Both the position numbers and the translations under genes were made by a program. A DNA stretch of 8,845 bases from a bacterium. Lineage in GTDB: Bacteria > B130-G9. The notes below the pieces were generated by a model that ran no database searches, was not told the DNA's origin, and saw only the letters and a list, made by a program, of their open reading frames with translations. Shown here in pieces: positions 1 through 7,228 of the stretch; the first letter of the stretch is position 1; the number at the start of each line of letters is the position of its first letter. Where the stretch lies: contig JAGHCW010000141.1 in NCBI GenBank assembly GCA_021160245.1, positions 1 to 8,845 of the forward strand, in the 5' to 3' direction.

Positions 1-2359
1 CAAACCCGGTTACGCCGTCACAGACTGCTTCCGGCAGCCCCCCGGCATCCGAGACTACTGTGGGTAAACCCATTGCCTGGGCCTCGAGGCAAGAGGCGCA
101 AAGCCCCTCGCACACGCTGGTCAACAAGAAGATGTCCGACTTGCTGAGAATCTCCTGAAGCTTCTTATAAGGCTGAAAGCCACGCAGCGACACCAGTTCC
201 GCGATCCCAAGGTCATCTATCGTATACTCGATCCACTGCCGCTGCGGACCATCGCCTAATATGGTATGCCTGAATCTCACCCCCCGGTCGGCAAGCAACC
301 GCAGTGCTTGAAGCGAATACTCAAACCCCTTGGCCCACCAGAGAGACGCCACAGTCACAATCTGGCAGACGTCCGAACTATACCCTGAGTTAAGGCTCGC
401 CCTGAAGATCGAAGGATCGAGAGAATCTTTTACCACGCACACCGTCGCGCGTTGACCAAGCAGCCGGCGAACATCGGCCTTCACAGCACAGGAAACAACG
501 TGGAATCCATCAACCGACCTGCATAGATCATTCCGTTGCGATCTAGACAAGCCCTTCCACGCCAGGAGGTCGTGCCCCCTGAAGCTCTGCACTATCGCGG
601 TCGAGACAGTTTTTTTCAGCGCGACCACAGGACCAAACCTAAGCGAGGTGTGACCGAACTGGAAATGGACCACATCGAAAGCCCTCCCCGCAAATGGAAG
701 CAACCTGTTTAGACCGTCCAGCACAGCTCTCAAATCTGAGCAATTCCTTAGTATAGCCCACAAGACCTGCTGCGTTCGAATCGGATGCACAATGAGCGCT
801 CGTCCAGCAGCGAGCAGCAATCTTATAAGGCCAACCGAGTTATTCCAGTGCCCGAAGTAATGAACCTTGAACTCCTCCTCCGGTCTGGTCTCTACTGTGC
901 TGAAACGCCTACCCGGCCCGTCAGCAAAAACCGTTACATTGTGGCCATGTTCTGCCATTCTTCGGGCAGTGCACACAATTCCCATCTTCCCGTCGTCTGG
1001 AAATGATCCCATGATAAGCGCGACTTTCAGAGGCTTAAGACCGGATTGCGACTGTTTTATGGAGCGCCGATCGGACCAATGAGACTTAGACGGGGCGAGT
1101 GATACTGATCCGTCTCCTGGTCGGCCCCGGCGTAGGCTCCGCCAGTAGGCCAGACAACTACGCACGAGCTTAATTGACCTCAAGCAAGCTGAAATCCTTG
1201 CGAGCTGACGCCAACTCGAACGCTCCAAGATTGCTGACGGACGGAGGCAAATCAATCTCATAAGCCAGAAATATGCATGCCAAGGTCGTCCCCTAGAAAC
1301 GGCTAAATTGAGGATGCCAGAACGAAGCGCCACAAGATGTGAATTGAGGATCTTTCGGCTGGCTAGTTGGTTTGAGCTTTTCTGGGCCGCTTGAACGAAC
1401 GTCTTCCAGACCACGTCCACATCATCTGCTGAGAGGACATCGCTGCCTGAGTTAGCACAGAATAAGTCAGGATAGACTGCCGAAAAAATGTAGTACCACG
1501 TGCCACGCTGTTCGAATACTGAAGACCAATAATCGATCGCCTTAACCCAGGCCGTGACGGCTGACTGCCTCTCTCCCCGGCGGAACCAGCCCGCCCCAGC
1601 GCCAATCCATGCTTTTGCGTATCTCTCGTAAGCACGCAGTTCGTGCTTCCTGGCCGTCCCCATCGCACCGAAATAGCGGTCGAGCATCATCACATGAGAG
1701 TTCAAGATCTGCTCCGGGCCTCGCCATCTGCTCTCGACACATCCCCGTACTGTCGCCACGACTTGCCGAATCCGTATAGGTTGACACCCAGCCCTTAGCA
1801 GCCGCCACCAAAAATCCCTGTCCTCGCCTGATGCTAGCGATTCATCAAATCCTCCCACGCTTACCGCCCAGCTCCTCCTGAGCGCTACAGAGCAGATGGC
1901 AAACATCCCAAGCGCTAGTGCGCCGGCAAGCTGCTCTAGCTCTGGTCCCCTTAAAAGCTTCCTCATTTTCGTGTGCTGACTAACACCTTCCCAGGCACCG
2001 TAGCACAGCCCCGCGTCTGGGTGTCGCTCCAATGCTCCAGCTTGCATCTCTGCCTTTCTCGGCATGAATGTGTCGTCAGAATCAAGGAAGCATATATACT
2101 TGCCGCGCGATGCATGCAGCCCAGCATTCCGGAACGCGCTTACACCGCGATTCTCCTGCCGGACGATCTTGATTCGGCCTTCATATTGGGTGAGCACCTG
2201 CGCGGTACCATCGGTCGAGCCGTCGTCAACGACGATGACCTCGACCTCTTTAAGCGTTTGTGCAAGAGCGCTCTCGATGGCATCCGCAACGTGCTTCTCG
2301 TCGTTATAAACAGGAATTATGATGCTGACAATGGGCTCGTGTTCCGTTTGGCTCGCCAT
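1..2359 (-). CDS. Bifunctional GT2-GT4 glycosyltransferase fusion, C-terminus cut by window edge
   Basis: Read on the minus strand from ATG at 2359, the frame stays open for 786 codons to the left edge. Residues about 10-210 form a GT-A (family GT2) domain: SIIIPVYND at 12-20, VVDDGSTDGT at 43-52, the metal-binding LDSDD at 92-96, and GEDRDFWW at 178-185. Residues about 235-400 are helical and Trp/Arg-rich, like the C-terminal part of many GT2 enzymes. A hydrophilic linker (about 408-441) follows. Residues 444 onward form a GT-B (family GT4) domain: KVALIMGSFP at 445-454, SFRGHD at 592-597, WAKGF at 675-679, GDGP at 702-705, and E751-x7-E759 in the nucleotide-sugar site. Perhaps 40-60 residues are missing at the end. 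Each half should transfer a sugar from a nucleotide donor at the cytoplasmic membrane face; donors and acceptors are unknown. AGGAGAG lies 11 bases before the start. The gene begins 31 bases after the pyruvyl transferase stop. No Shine-Dalgarno sequence precedes the possible internal starts M367 or M450, so I favour one polypeptide. Confidence 0.88.
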   Translation of the reverse strand, partial: MASQTEHEPIVSIIIPVYNDEKHVADAIESALAQTLKEVEVIVVDDGSTDGTAQVLTQYEGRIKIVRQENRGVSAFRNAGLHASRGKYICFLDSDDTFMPRKAEMQAGALERHPDAGLCYGAWEGVSQHTKMRKLLRGPELEQLAGALALGMFAICSVALRRSWAVSVGGFDESLASGEDRDFWWRLLRAGCQPIRIRQVVATVRGCVESRWRGPEQILNSHVMMLDRYFGAMGTARKHELRAYERYAKAWIGAGAGWFRRGERQSAVTAWVKAIDYWSSVFEQRGTWYYIFSAVYPDLFCANSGSDVLSADDVDVVWKTFVQAAQKSSNQLASRKILNSHLVALRSGILNLAVSRGRPWHAYFWLMRLICLRPSAILERSSWRQLARISACLRSIKLVRSCLAYWRSLRRGRPGDGSVSLAPSKSHWSDRRSIKQSQSGLKPLKVALIMGSFPDDGKMGIVCTARRMAEHGHNVTVFADGPGRRFSTVETRPEEEFKVHYFGHWNNSVGLIRLLLAAGRALIVHPIRTQQVLWAILRNCSDLRAVLDGLNRLLPFAGRAFDVVHFQFGHTSLRFGPVVALKKTVSTAIVQSFRGHDLLAWKGLSRSQRNDLCRSVDGFHVVSCAVKADVRRLLGQRATVCVVKDSLDPSIFRASLNSGYSSDVCQIVTVASLWWAKGFEYSLQALRLLADRGVRFRHTILGDGPQRQWIEYTIDDLGIAELVSLRGFQPYKKLQEILSKSDIFLLTSVCEGLCASCLEAQAMGLPTVVSDAGGLPEAVCDGVTGF

Positions 2360-2390
2360 GTCGTGATTGTCTCTCCTGTTCGCTGGAGGT

Positions 2391-3512
2391 TCAGTGCTCA
2401 TCTTTGATCATGTCGGAGATCGACTTGGCGCGCCTAACCAAAAGCTGCTTGTAATGCAACACGCGCTCCTGCATTTTCTCCTGAATGGACGTGCGCTTTG
2501 ACCTAATCAACTGGATCATGTCCATCAGTTCGGCAGGATTTAATGAATCAGACCTGACATTGAACTCCTCCATATCTAAGGAAGCCATGAAATCCCTGCA
2601 CTTCGGTCTGTATTCTATCATAATGGAGGGGACGCCAGCGCAAATGGCACAAACAACAGCATGGAGCTTCATCCCTATAAACACTGTGCAGCGCTCGCAA
2701 AGGTCAAGCGCTTGCTCCGTATCATTAGTGATCATGTGAATCTTGGGGTCCGTTATCCCAGTCAACTCTGCCAGCCTGACTGTTATGTCATAATCAATTG
2801 GCCAAACACACAAGTAAAGTATATGCCATCCATCAGCGAGAGCTTTTATGGAGATTTGGGCCATCTTCTGAAGCATGTCCTCCTCAGAGCCCCACACATT
2901 TCCACGTGATGTGCCGATATTGATGCCAAGCGTTTTCGTTTCACCGTTGGTCTTATACGAGTCCCTGGCGAGCACAAGCGCCGAATCACCAACAACCTCC
3001 ACGTCTTGAAGCCCCGCTTGCTTTAGCAAATCAGCGCTCATCGGGCCACGAACGCCCACAAATCGACACTGCTTCAAAAGCCCAATCCACGCTCGTAAAT
3101 CTGCTCCCCAGCCGTCGCGGCCTTCCCAGAACTCTGGATTAGCAACGCCTGTGCCTAAGCAGAAGACCGGAGAACACTCGGCGAGCAGTCGTGCGAGCTT
3201 ATATTCATAGCCCTTGGCTCTGTTTATCAGGGTACCACCGCCTAAACATCCCGCCTGAAAAACGTCTCTTCTGGCAATCCTCCTGTGGAGATCTCTTCTT
3301 TTCTTAGAAAGACTTACAAAGGGCAAAACATGATAGTCAGGGAATAGCCTCTTGTGCGCCTCATACAACATCTCGTCGCCCAGGTTTTCGTGGCCTTGCC
3401 AACCTATGTAGGCAATTCGCTTGCGAAGGGGGTTGCCTAGTTCCCAATATCTTTTGGCTCGTTGGACAAATCTCATTGGCCACATGTTGAGGTTTATCCT
3501 TTCATTGGCCAC
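2391..3512 (-). CDS. Polysaccharide pyruvyl transferase family protein
   Basis: A 373-residue member of the polysaccharide pyruvyl transferase family (CsaB/WcaK/ExoV-like). Such enzymes move a pyruvyl group from phosphoenolpyruvate to a sugar of a glycan or lipid-linked precursor, giving an acidic ketal. Visible marks are IGWQGHENLGDEML at 36-49, GCLGGGTLINR at 88-98, GVRGPMSADLL at 153-163, VVGDSALVL at 173-181, GINIGTSRGN at 196-205, and the family's C-terminal block FIGMKLHAVV at 278-287 followed by AGVPSIMIEYRPKCRDFM at 292-309. The assigned start is GTG at 3512, inside the end of the upstream ABC gene (11-base overlap), which suggests translational coupling. No clear Shine-Dalgarno precedes this GTG. 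ATG at codon 10 (3485), with AAAGGA 11 bases upstream, is a reasonable alternative and would remove only nine weakly conserved residues. The family assignment is firm, the exact acceptor unknown; some relatives are annotated by family without a proven pyruvylation activity. Confidence 0.9.
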   Translation of the reverse strand: MANERINLNMWPMRFVQRAKRYWELGNPLRKRIAYIGWQGHENLGDEMLYEAHKRLFPDYHVLPFVSLSKKRRDLHRRIARRDVFQAGCLGGGTLINRAKGYEYKLARLLAECSPVFCLGTGVANPEFWEGRDGWGADLRAWIGLLKQCRFVGVRGPMSADLLKQAGLQDVEVVGDSALVLARDSYKTNGETKTLGINIGTSRGNVWGSEEDMLQKMAQISIKALADGWHILYLCVWPIDYDITVRLAELTGITDPKIHMITNDTEQALDLCERCTVFIGMKLHAVVCAICAGVPSIMIEYRPKCRDFMASLDMEEFNVRSDSLNPAELMDMIQLIRSKRTSIQEKMQERVLHYKQLLVRRAKSISDMIKDEH

Positions 3513-5286
3513 TAAGAGTATTGCGCATCGCCGCGGTCCCGCCGCTCGGCCGCTGCTGGGCTTTCCATAGATCCTGATACGTTTGACTTATCCTCAACAG
3601 CTCGTCATGCGGGGCAAACGCCTCGATGGTTCCATTCGCTAAGACAGCTATCTTGTCGGCCTTGCGGAGGGTGGAGAGGCGGTGCGCGACGACGAGCGTG
3701 GTTCTGCTCTCCATGAGTTTGTCCAGCGCGTCCTGCACCTGTTTCTCGGTCACGGAATCCAGGGCGCTGGTTGCCTCGTCCAAGAGGAGTATCGGTGCGT
3801 TCTTGAGGATGGCCCTGGCGATGTTGATGCGCTGCTTCTGGCCGACCGAGACGCCGGTTCCGCCGGCGCCGATGACAGTTTCATACTTCTCTGGCCAAGA
3901 CATTATGTCATCGTGGATGTTCGCCGCCCTGGCCGCCTCATGGACCTCATGGTCAGTCGCGTCGGGCTTACCATACTTTATATTGTCGAGGACTGAGACG
4001 TTAAACAAAAATGGCTCCTGAGTAACAATCGCAATACTATCCATTAGGTCTGCGAGTTTTATTCGCTTTACATCAGTCTTATCGAACAGAATCCTACCCT
4101 CTTTAGCATCATAAAACCGGACTGCCAGGTTTAGCAAGGTCGTCTTGCCGACGCCAGAGCCGCCTACAACGCCGATCGTCTCGCCCGCGCGGATCTTGAG
4201 GTTCACGTTTTTCAAGACGGGCGCGGCTGTGTCATAGGAATAAGACACGTTCTCGAATAATATCTCGTGAGGTGTAGTTCTCAACGGCACTGCGTCCTTA
4301 GCATCCTTGATCTCTGGCTCAGTTGCAAGAAATTCGTCAACACGGTCGAGGTTAACCGTTTGGGTCTTGATCACCGTATATGCATGCATGATGGTTCGCA
4401 TTGGCTGGAACAACTGGTTCAGGATCAGGATGAAAGCTATCAGAACGGGCCACTCGATGGCTCGCTCGATCATCTTCATGCCGCCAAATACAATGACAAA
4501 CACGACCCCGAAGCCGGCGAGGCTGTCAAAGATGACGCCGGACAGTGATCGTGTTCGAACCATCTTCATGATCTGTTTGAACAGTTCATCAGCGGAGTTC
4601 TCGCAAGCCTTGGCTTCCCTTTCTTCGCCTCGAAATGCCTTGACTACTCTTATGCCGGAGAGAATCTGCATCAAGAGGTCCATTATCCGCACGCCATGGA
4701 ATCGGGCACTTCTCGATGCCTCAAGAAGTCTCGTGCCGATGTGCATTATGGGGTAGATGACTAGGGGAAGCGCTACTAGGCCCCAGAGCGCTAGACTTGC
4801 GTCCATTCTCAGAGCGGCGATAAGCAGCCCGCCGGCCCCAAGTAGGGAGGTAACGATTGAGCAGGTGGTGTCAACTAGTAGCCGAAGTGAAGTTACATCT
4901 CCACTCGTAGCTTTGATGATGTCGCCTTGCGTGTTCTTGTCAAAATAACTGAGCGAAAGCTTGAGCATGTGCTGAACCATCTTGAGGCGAAGATGCAGCT
5001 CGATTCTCCTGCCGAGTTCAGTCTGAAGGACCTTAGAGAAGTAGTCCGCGATGCTGCGCCCTATCCAACACGCAAAGATAAGCCCTGCTGCGCCCCAGAG
5101 CATTGTGGTAACATTTGCTCCACTGTCTGTTCGCAAGGACTCCATGACATCTTCTAGGAAAGTCTTGACCATCCAGAGATAGCCGATCTGAAGGGCTGAC
5201 CTTGCAACACCGCTCCCAATGAACCAAACTGTTATGCGCCGATGCCGCCACATCAATTTGAATGCTACTAGCATTTTCTCGAACAT
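3502..5286 (-). CDS. MsbA-like ABC exporter (fused membrane and ATPase domains)
   Basis: A 594-residue half-transporter expected to act as a homodimer in the inner membrane. Residues 1-320 carry six likely membrane helices (about 18-38, 61-82, 137-160, 163-185, 249-272 and 279-300). Residues 340-580 form the ATPase: Walker A GGSGVGKT at 375-382, Q-loop Gln423, signature VSVGQ at 479-483, Walker B ILLLDE at 499-504 with the catalytic Glu504, and the H-loop His535. The layout and length match MsbA-type lipid/glycolipid flippases. Its place between Kdo genes and glycan-modifying enzymes suggests it flips a lipid A-core or lipid-linked glycan, but a peptide or drug exporter of the same family cannot be excluded. 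The signature departs from LSGGQ, and the usual ERG just before it is AGG (474-476). The last 15 or so residues form a non-conserved tail that overlaps the next gene. The start ATG lies two bases after the stop of a possible small ORF. Confidence 0.92.
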   Translation of the reverse strand: MFEKMLVAFKLMWRHRRITVWFIGSGVARSALQIGYLWMVKTFLEDVMESLRTDSGANVTTMLWGAAGLIFACWIGRSIADYFSKVLQTELGRRIELHLRLKMVQHMLKLSLSYFDKNTQGDIIKATSGDVTSLRLLVDTTCSIVTSLLGAGGLLIAALRMDASLALWGLVALPLVIYPIMHIGTRLLEASRSARFHGVRIMDLLMQILSGIRVVKAFRGEEREAKACENSADELFKQIMKMVRTRSLSGVIFDSLAGFGVVFVIVFGGMKMIERAIEWPVLIAFILILNQLFQPMRTIMHAYTVIKTQTVNLDRVDEFLATEPEIKDAKDAVPLRTTPHEILFENVSYSYDTAAPVLKNVNLKIRAGETIGVVGGSGVGKTTLLNLAVRFYDAKEGRILFDKTDVKRIKLADLMDSIAIVTQEPFLFNVSVLDNIKYGKPDATDHEVHEAARAANIHDDIMSWPEKYETVIGAGGTGVSVGQKQRINIARAILKNAPILLLDEATSALDSVTEKQVQDALDKLMESRTTLVVAHRLSTLRKADKIAVLANGTIEAFAPHDELLRISQTYQDLWKAQQRPSGGTAAMRNTLSGQ

Positions 5287-5288
5287 TA

Positions 5289-5390
5289 CTAGCCTATGCC
5301 TTGACTTTCGGTCAAATTATCAATCAATTCATCACAGCGCTCAATAGCACTCTCCTCAAGTTTGGGAAATATGGATGCCTTGTATCCCAA
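5289..5390 (-). CDS. Possible small ORF (33 codons) or readthrough tail of kdsD
   Basis: After the TAG of kdsD the same frame continues without a stop for 34 codons, ending in TAG at 5289-5291, just two bases before the ABC exporter start. Counted from TTG at 5390 it gives a 33-residue, acidic, helix-prone peptide (for example PKLEESAIERCDELIDNLTE near its middle). Codons are purine-rich in first position, as in real genes. AGGGG at 5403-5407 lies 12 bases before the TTG, a weak and rather distant Shine-Dalgarno. Without this ORF the gap between kdsD and the exporter is 107 bases, unlike the -11 to 31 base junctions elsewhere in this operon. A 34-codon open stretch can occur by chance, and I recognise no family. 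Options are a small translated ORF, an occasional readthrough extension of KdsD, a remnant tail, or noncoding spacer. Confidence 0.35.
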   Translation of the reverse strand: MGYKASIFPKLEESAIERCDELIDNLTESQGIG

Positions 5391-5393
5391 CTG

Positions 5394-6398
5394 CTATTTC
5401 ATCCCCTGCTTTATCAAGTCGTGTAATCGCAGCAGCCCAACTACCCGGTCCGAATCCTCCTCGACCACCGGCAAAACCGATATTTGGCTCGGACGGTCCT
5501 CCATCTGGTTGAGAGCGCGAGACGCAAGCTCCGAGGCGCAGACACGAATGGGGTCTCGGGTCATAGCGGTTGATATTGGCTCGTCGATCATCTTAGCGAG
5601 GTCATCCTCGAGCAAAAGCCGACGGACGTCGCCATCTGTTACAATACCTATAAGAACGTCACCATCGCCGACAACACACGCCGCGCCGTGCGGTCGCTCG
5701 CTCATCGCAACTACTGTCTGCCTAATGGTGGTCTCAGGGGAAATGAGAGCAATGTATCCCCTCTCTATCATCACCTCGGAAACCGTCATCAAAAGCCGTC
5801 TGCCCAATGTCCCCGCCGGATGAGACATCGCGAAATCCGCCTCCTTGAAGCCCTTGGCCACAATTAGCGCCGCTGCCAGAGCATCGCCCATCGCAAGCGT
5901 CGCGGTTGTGCTAGTTGTCGGGGCAAGGCCCAGCGGACAGGCTTCCTTTGTTACCTCGAGATCAAGCACCACATCCGCAACCTTAGCGAGCGAGGATTTG
6001 GCTCCGCTTGTAATTGCAATCACCTGCACTTCTCGCTGCTTGAGGACTTTCGCCGGCCTGATCAGCTCCGCATTGCCCCCTGAATGAGAAATGGCGATCA
6101 GAATGTCACCAGGGCTTATCAAGCCCATATCCCCGTGGAGCGCCTCAACCGGATGAATGAAGTAGGCCGGCGTGCCCGTGCTTGAGAACGTAGCCGCTAT
6201 CTTCCGACCCACAAGCCCAGATTTCCCAAGGCCCAAAATGTATATTCTCCCCGAGCTGCTCACAATCATCCGGAGAGCAGATAAGAAGCTGTCGTCGATT
6301 CGCTCGATTAGATGCTCAACCGCCGAGGCCTCCTCCCGAAGCAAGCGCCTCGCCTCATCCATCGACTTAAGAAGCGTGGGCTCCGAGATGGTTCTCAA
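5394..6398 (-). CDS. kdsD: D-arabinose 5-phosphate isomerase (KdsD/KpsF family)
   Basis: A 334-residue cytoplasmic enzyme that interconverts D-ribulose 5-phosphate and D-arabinose 5-phosphate, the first step of Kdo synthesis. An N-terminal SIS domain (about 45-185) shows GLGKSG at 56-61, the ALHGD block at 86-90, SHSGGN at 104-109, EACPLGLAPTTST at 152-164 and SHPAGTLGRRL at 192-202. Lys59, His88, Glu111, Glu152 and His193 sit at the same numbers as the active-site residues I recall for E. coli KdsD. Two CBS domains follow (about 207-265 and 275-330, ending in GLLRLHDLI). The length is close to the E. coli enzyme (328). The start is TTG at 6398, backed by a strong GGAGG nine bases upstream; the next in-frame ATG (codon 14) has no such site. 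It lies 16 bases after kdsA, whose product uses arabinose 5-phosphate, so the two genes form consecutive steps. It could equally be named kpsF if this is a capsule cluster. Confidence 0.94.
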   Translation of the reverse strand: MRTISEPTLLKSMDEARRLLREEASAVEHLIERIDDSFLSALRMIVSSSGRIYILGLGKSGLVGRKIAATFSSTGTPAYFIHPVEALHGDMGLISPGDILIAISHSGGNAELIRPAKVLKQREVQVIAITSGAKSSLAKVADVVLDLEVTKEACPLGLAPTTSTTATLAMGDALAAALIVAKGFKEADFAMSHPAGTLGRRLLMTVSEVMIERGYIALISPETTIRQTVVAMSERPHGAACVVGDGDVLIGIVTDGDVRRLLLEDDLAKMIDEPISTAMTRDPIRVCASELASRALNQMEDRPSQISVLPVVEEDSDRVVGLLRLHDLIKQGMK

Positions 6399-6407
6399 TG
6401 TGGTGGA

Positions 6408-6412
6408 CCTCC
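6408..6412 (-). promoter_or_regulatory. Ribosome binding site fixing the TTG start of kdsD
   Basis: GGAGG on the minus strand, nine bases before TTG at 6398 and within the 16-base gap after the kdsA stop. It is the clearest reason to choose the non-ATG start over the ATG at codon 14. Confidence 0.8.
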
Positions 6413-6414
6413 GA

Positions 6415-7212
6415 TCACTGGCAGATAGCCTCGTTGATCCTAAAACAGTTGGAGACTATGCGGCGGAATGTATCTGGTGTAATCATGTTCGGGCCGTCGC
6501 ACGGGGCGTTGTCCGGATCGTCATGTACCTCGAAGAACAGCCCGTCACAGCCCGCTGCCACAGCGGCATAAGCTAACGGCTCCACAAACTCCCTCGCGCC
6601 GCCCGATGAACCTCCAGCTGCGCCTGGGAGCTGCACCGAGTGCGTTGCGTCAAAAATCACGGGCACTCCGATCTGCTTCATGATGGAAATACTGCGCATG
6701 TCAACAACCAGATTTCCGTAGCCAAATGTCGAGCCGCGCTCAGTCAAATAGACATCCTGATTGCCCGTGCTCTTCACCTTCTCAACGCTGAAACGCATAT
6801 CAGCGGGCGACATGAATTGGCCCTTCTTTATGTTCACCGCAAGGCCCGTCTTGCCCGCCTCAACCAGCAAGTCCGTTTGTCGGCAGAGGAAAGCGGGAAT
6901 CTGGAGCACGTCAACGACATTGGCCACATCGGCTACTTGGCCGGTCTCGTGGACGTCCGTTAGAACGCGTATCCCGAGCTGTTCTTTGACGTGCATCAGG
7001 GCCTCCAGGCCGTGCTCCATGCCGATGCCTCTGAATGAGCTGACCGAGGTTCTATTCGCCTTGTCGAACGACGATTTGAAAGTAAATGACATTCCGAGCG
7101 ACCCTAGTGCCTCTTGGATCATCTCAGCGACCATCAAAGCGTGGTCTTGGGATTCGATTACGCATGGGCCGGCTATGATAAAAAGTGGCCCTCTCTTCTT
7201 GAGGTCTGGCAT
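6415..7212 (-). CDS. kdsA: 3-deoxy-8-phosphooctulonate synthase (Kdo-8-phosphate synthase), metal-dependent class
   Basis: A 265-residue cytoplasmic TIM-barrel aldolase that condenses phosphoenolpyruvate with D-arabinose 5-phosphate to give Kdo 8-phosphate. Family blocks in order are AGPCVIES at 14-21, FKSSFDKANRTS at 45-56, SFRG at 59-62, LTDVHE at 84-89, QIPAFLCRQTDLL at 104-116, VNIKKGQF at 126-133, LTERGSTFGYGNLVVDMRS at 156-174, DATHSVQLPG at 188-197 and FFEVHDDPDNAPCDGP at 226-241. Cys17, His191, Glu228 and Asp239 match the metal ligands known for the Aquifex aeolicus enzyme. The E. coli type has Asn in place of this Cys, so this is the metal-dependent class. The start ATG has AGGGGAA eight bases upstream. 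It lies 16 bases after the epimerase gene and 16 before kdsD. DAHP synthase is a distant relative, but the KANRTS block and the short length favour KdsA. Confidence 0.96.
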   Translation of the reverse strand: MPDLKKRGPLFIIAGPCVIESQDHALMVAEMIQEALGSLGMSFTFKSSFDKANRTSVSSFRGIGMEHGLEALMHVKEQLGIRVLTDVHETGQVADVANVVDVLQIPAFLCRQTDLLVEAGKTGLAVNIKKGQFMSPADMRFSVEKVKSTGNQDVYLTERGSTFGYGNLVVDMRSISIMKQIGVPVIFDATHSVQLPGAAGGSSGGAREFVEPLAYAAVAAGCDGLFFEVHDDPDNAPCDGPNMITPDTFRRIVSNCFRINEAICQ

Positions 7213-7228
7213 TAGGGATGTTCCCCTG

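Noticed and set aside
1363-1811. Two minus-strand frames of 101 and 89 codons inside the glycosyltransferase region, which could suggest a frameshift
   Set aside because: They are in the other two phases from the main frame, which stays open throughout with plausible protein. No frameshift is needed.
1973-2407. Plus-strand open frame of 144 codons opposite the GT2 domain
   Set aside because: Antisense to codons for GT2 motifs such as LDSDD and DDGSTDGT; not an independent gene.
5362-5823. Plus-strand open frame of 153 codons over kdsD
   Set aside because: Antisense to the conserved CBS and SIS coding region; serine- and arginine-rich composition is typical of a shadow frame.
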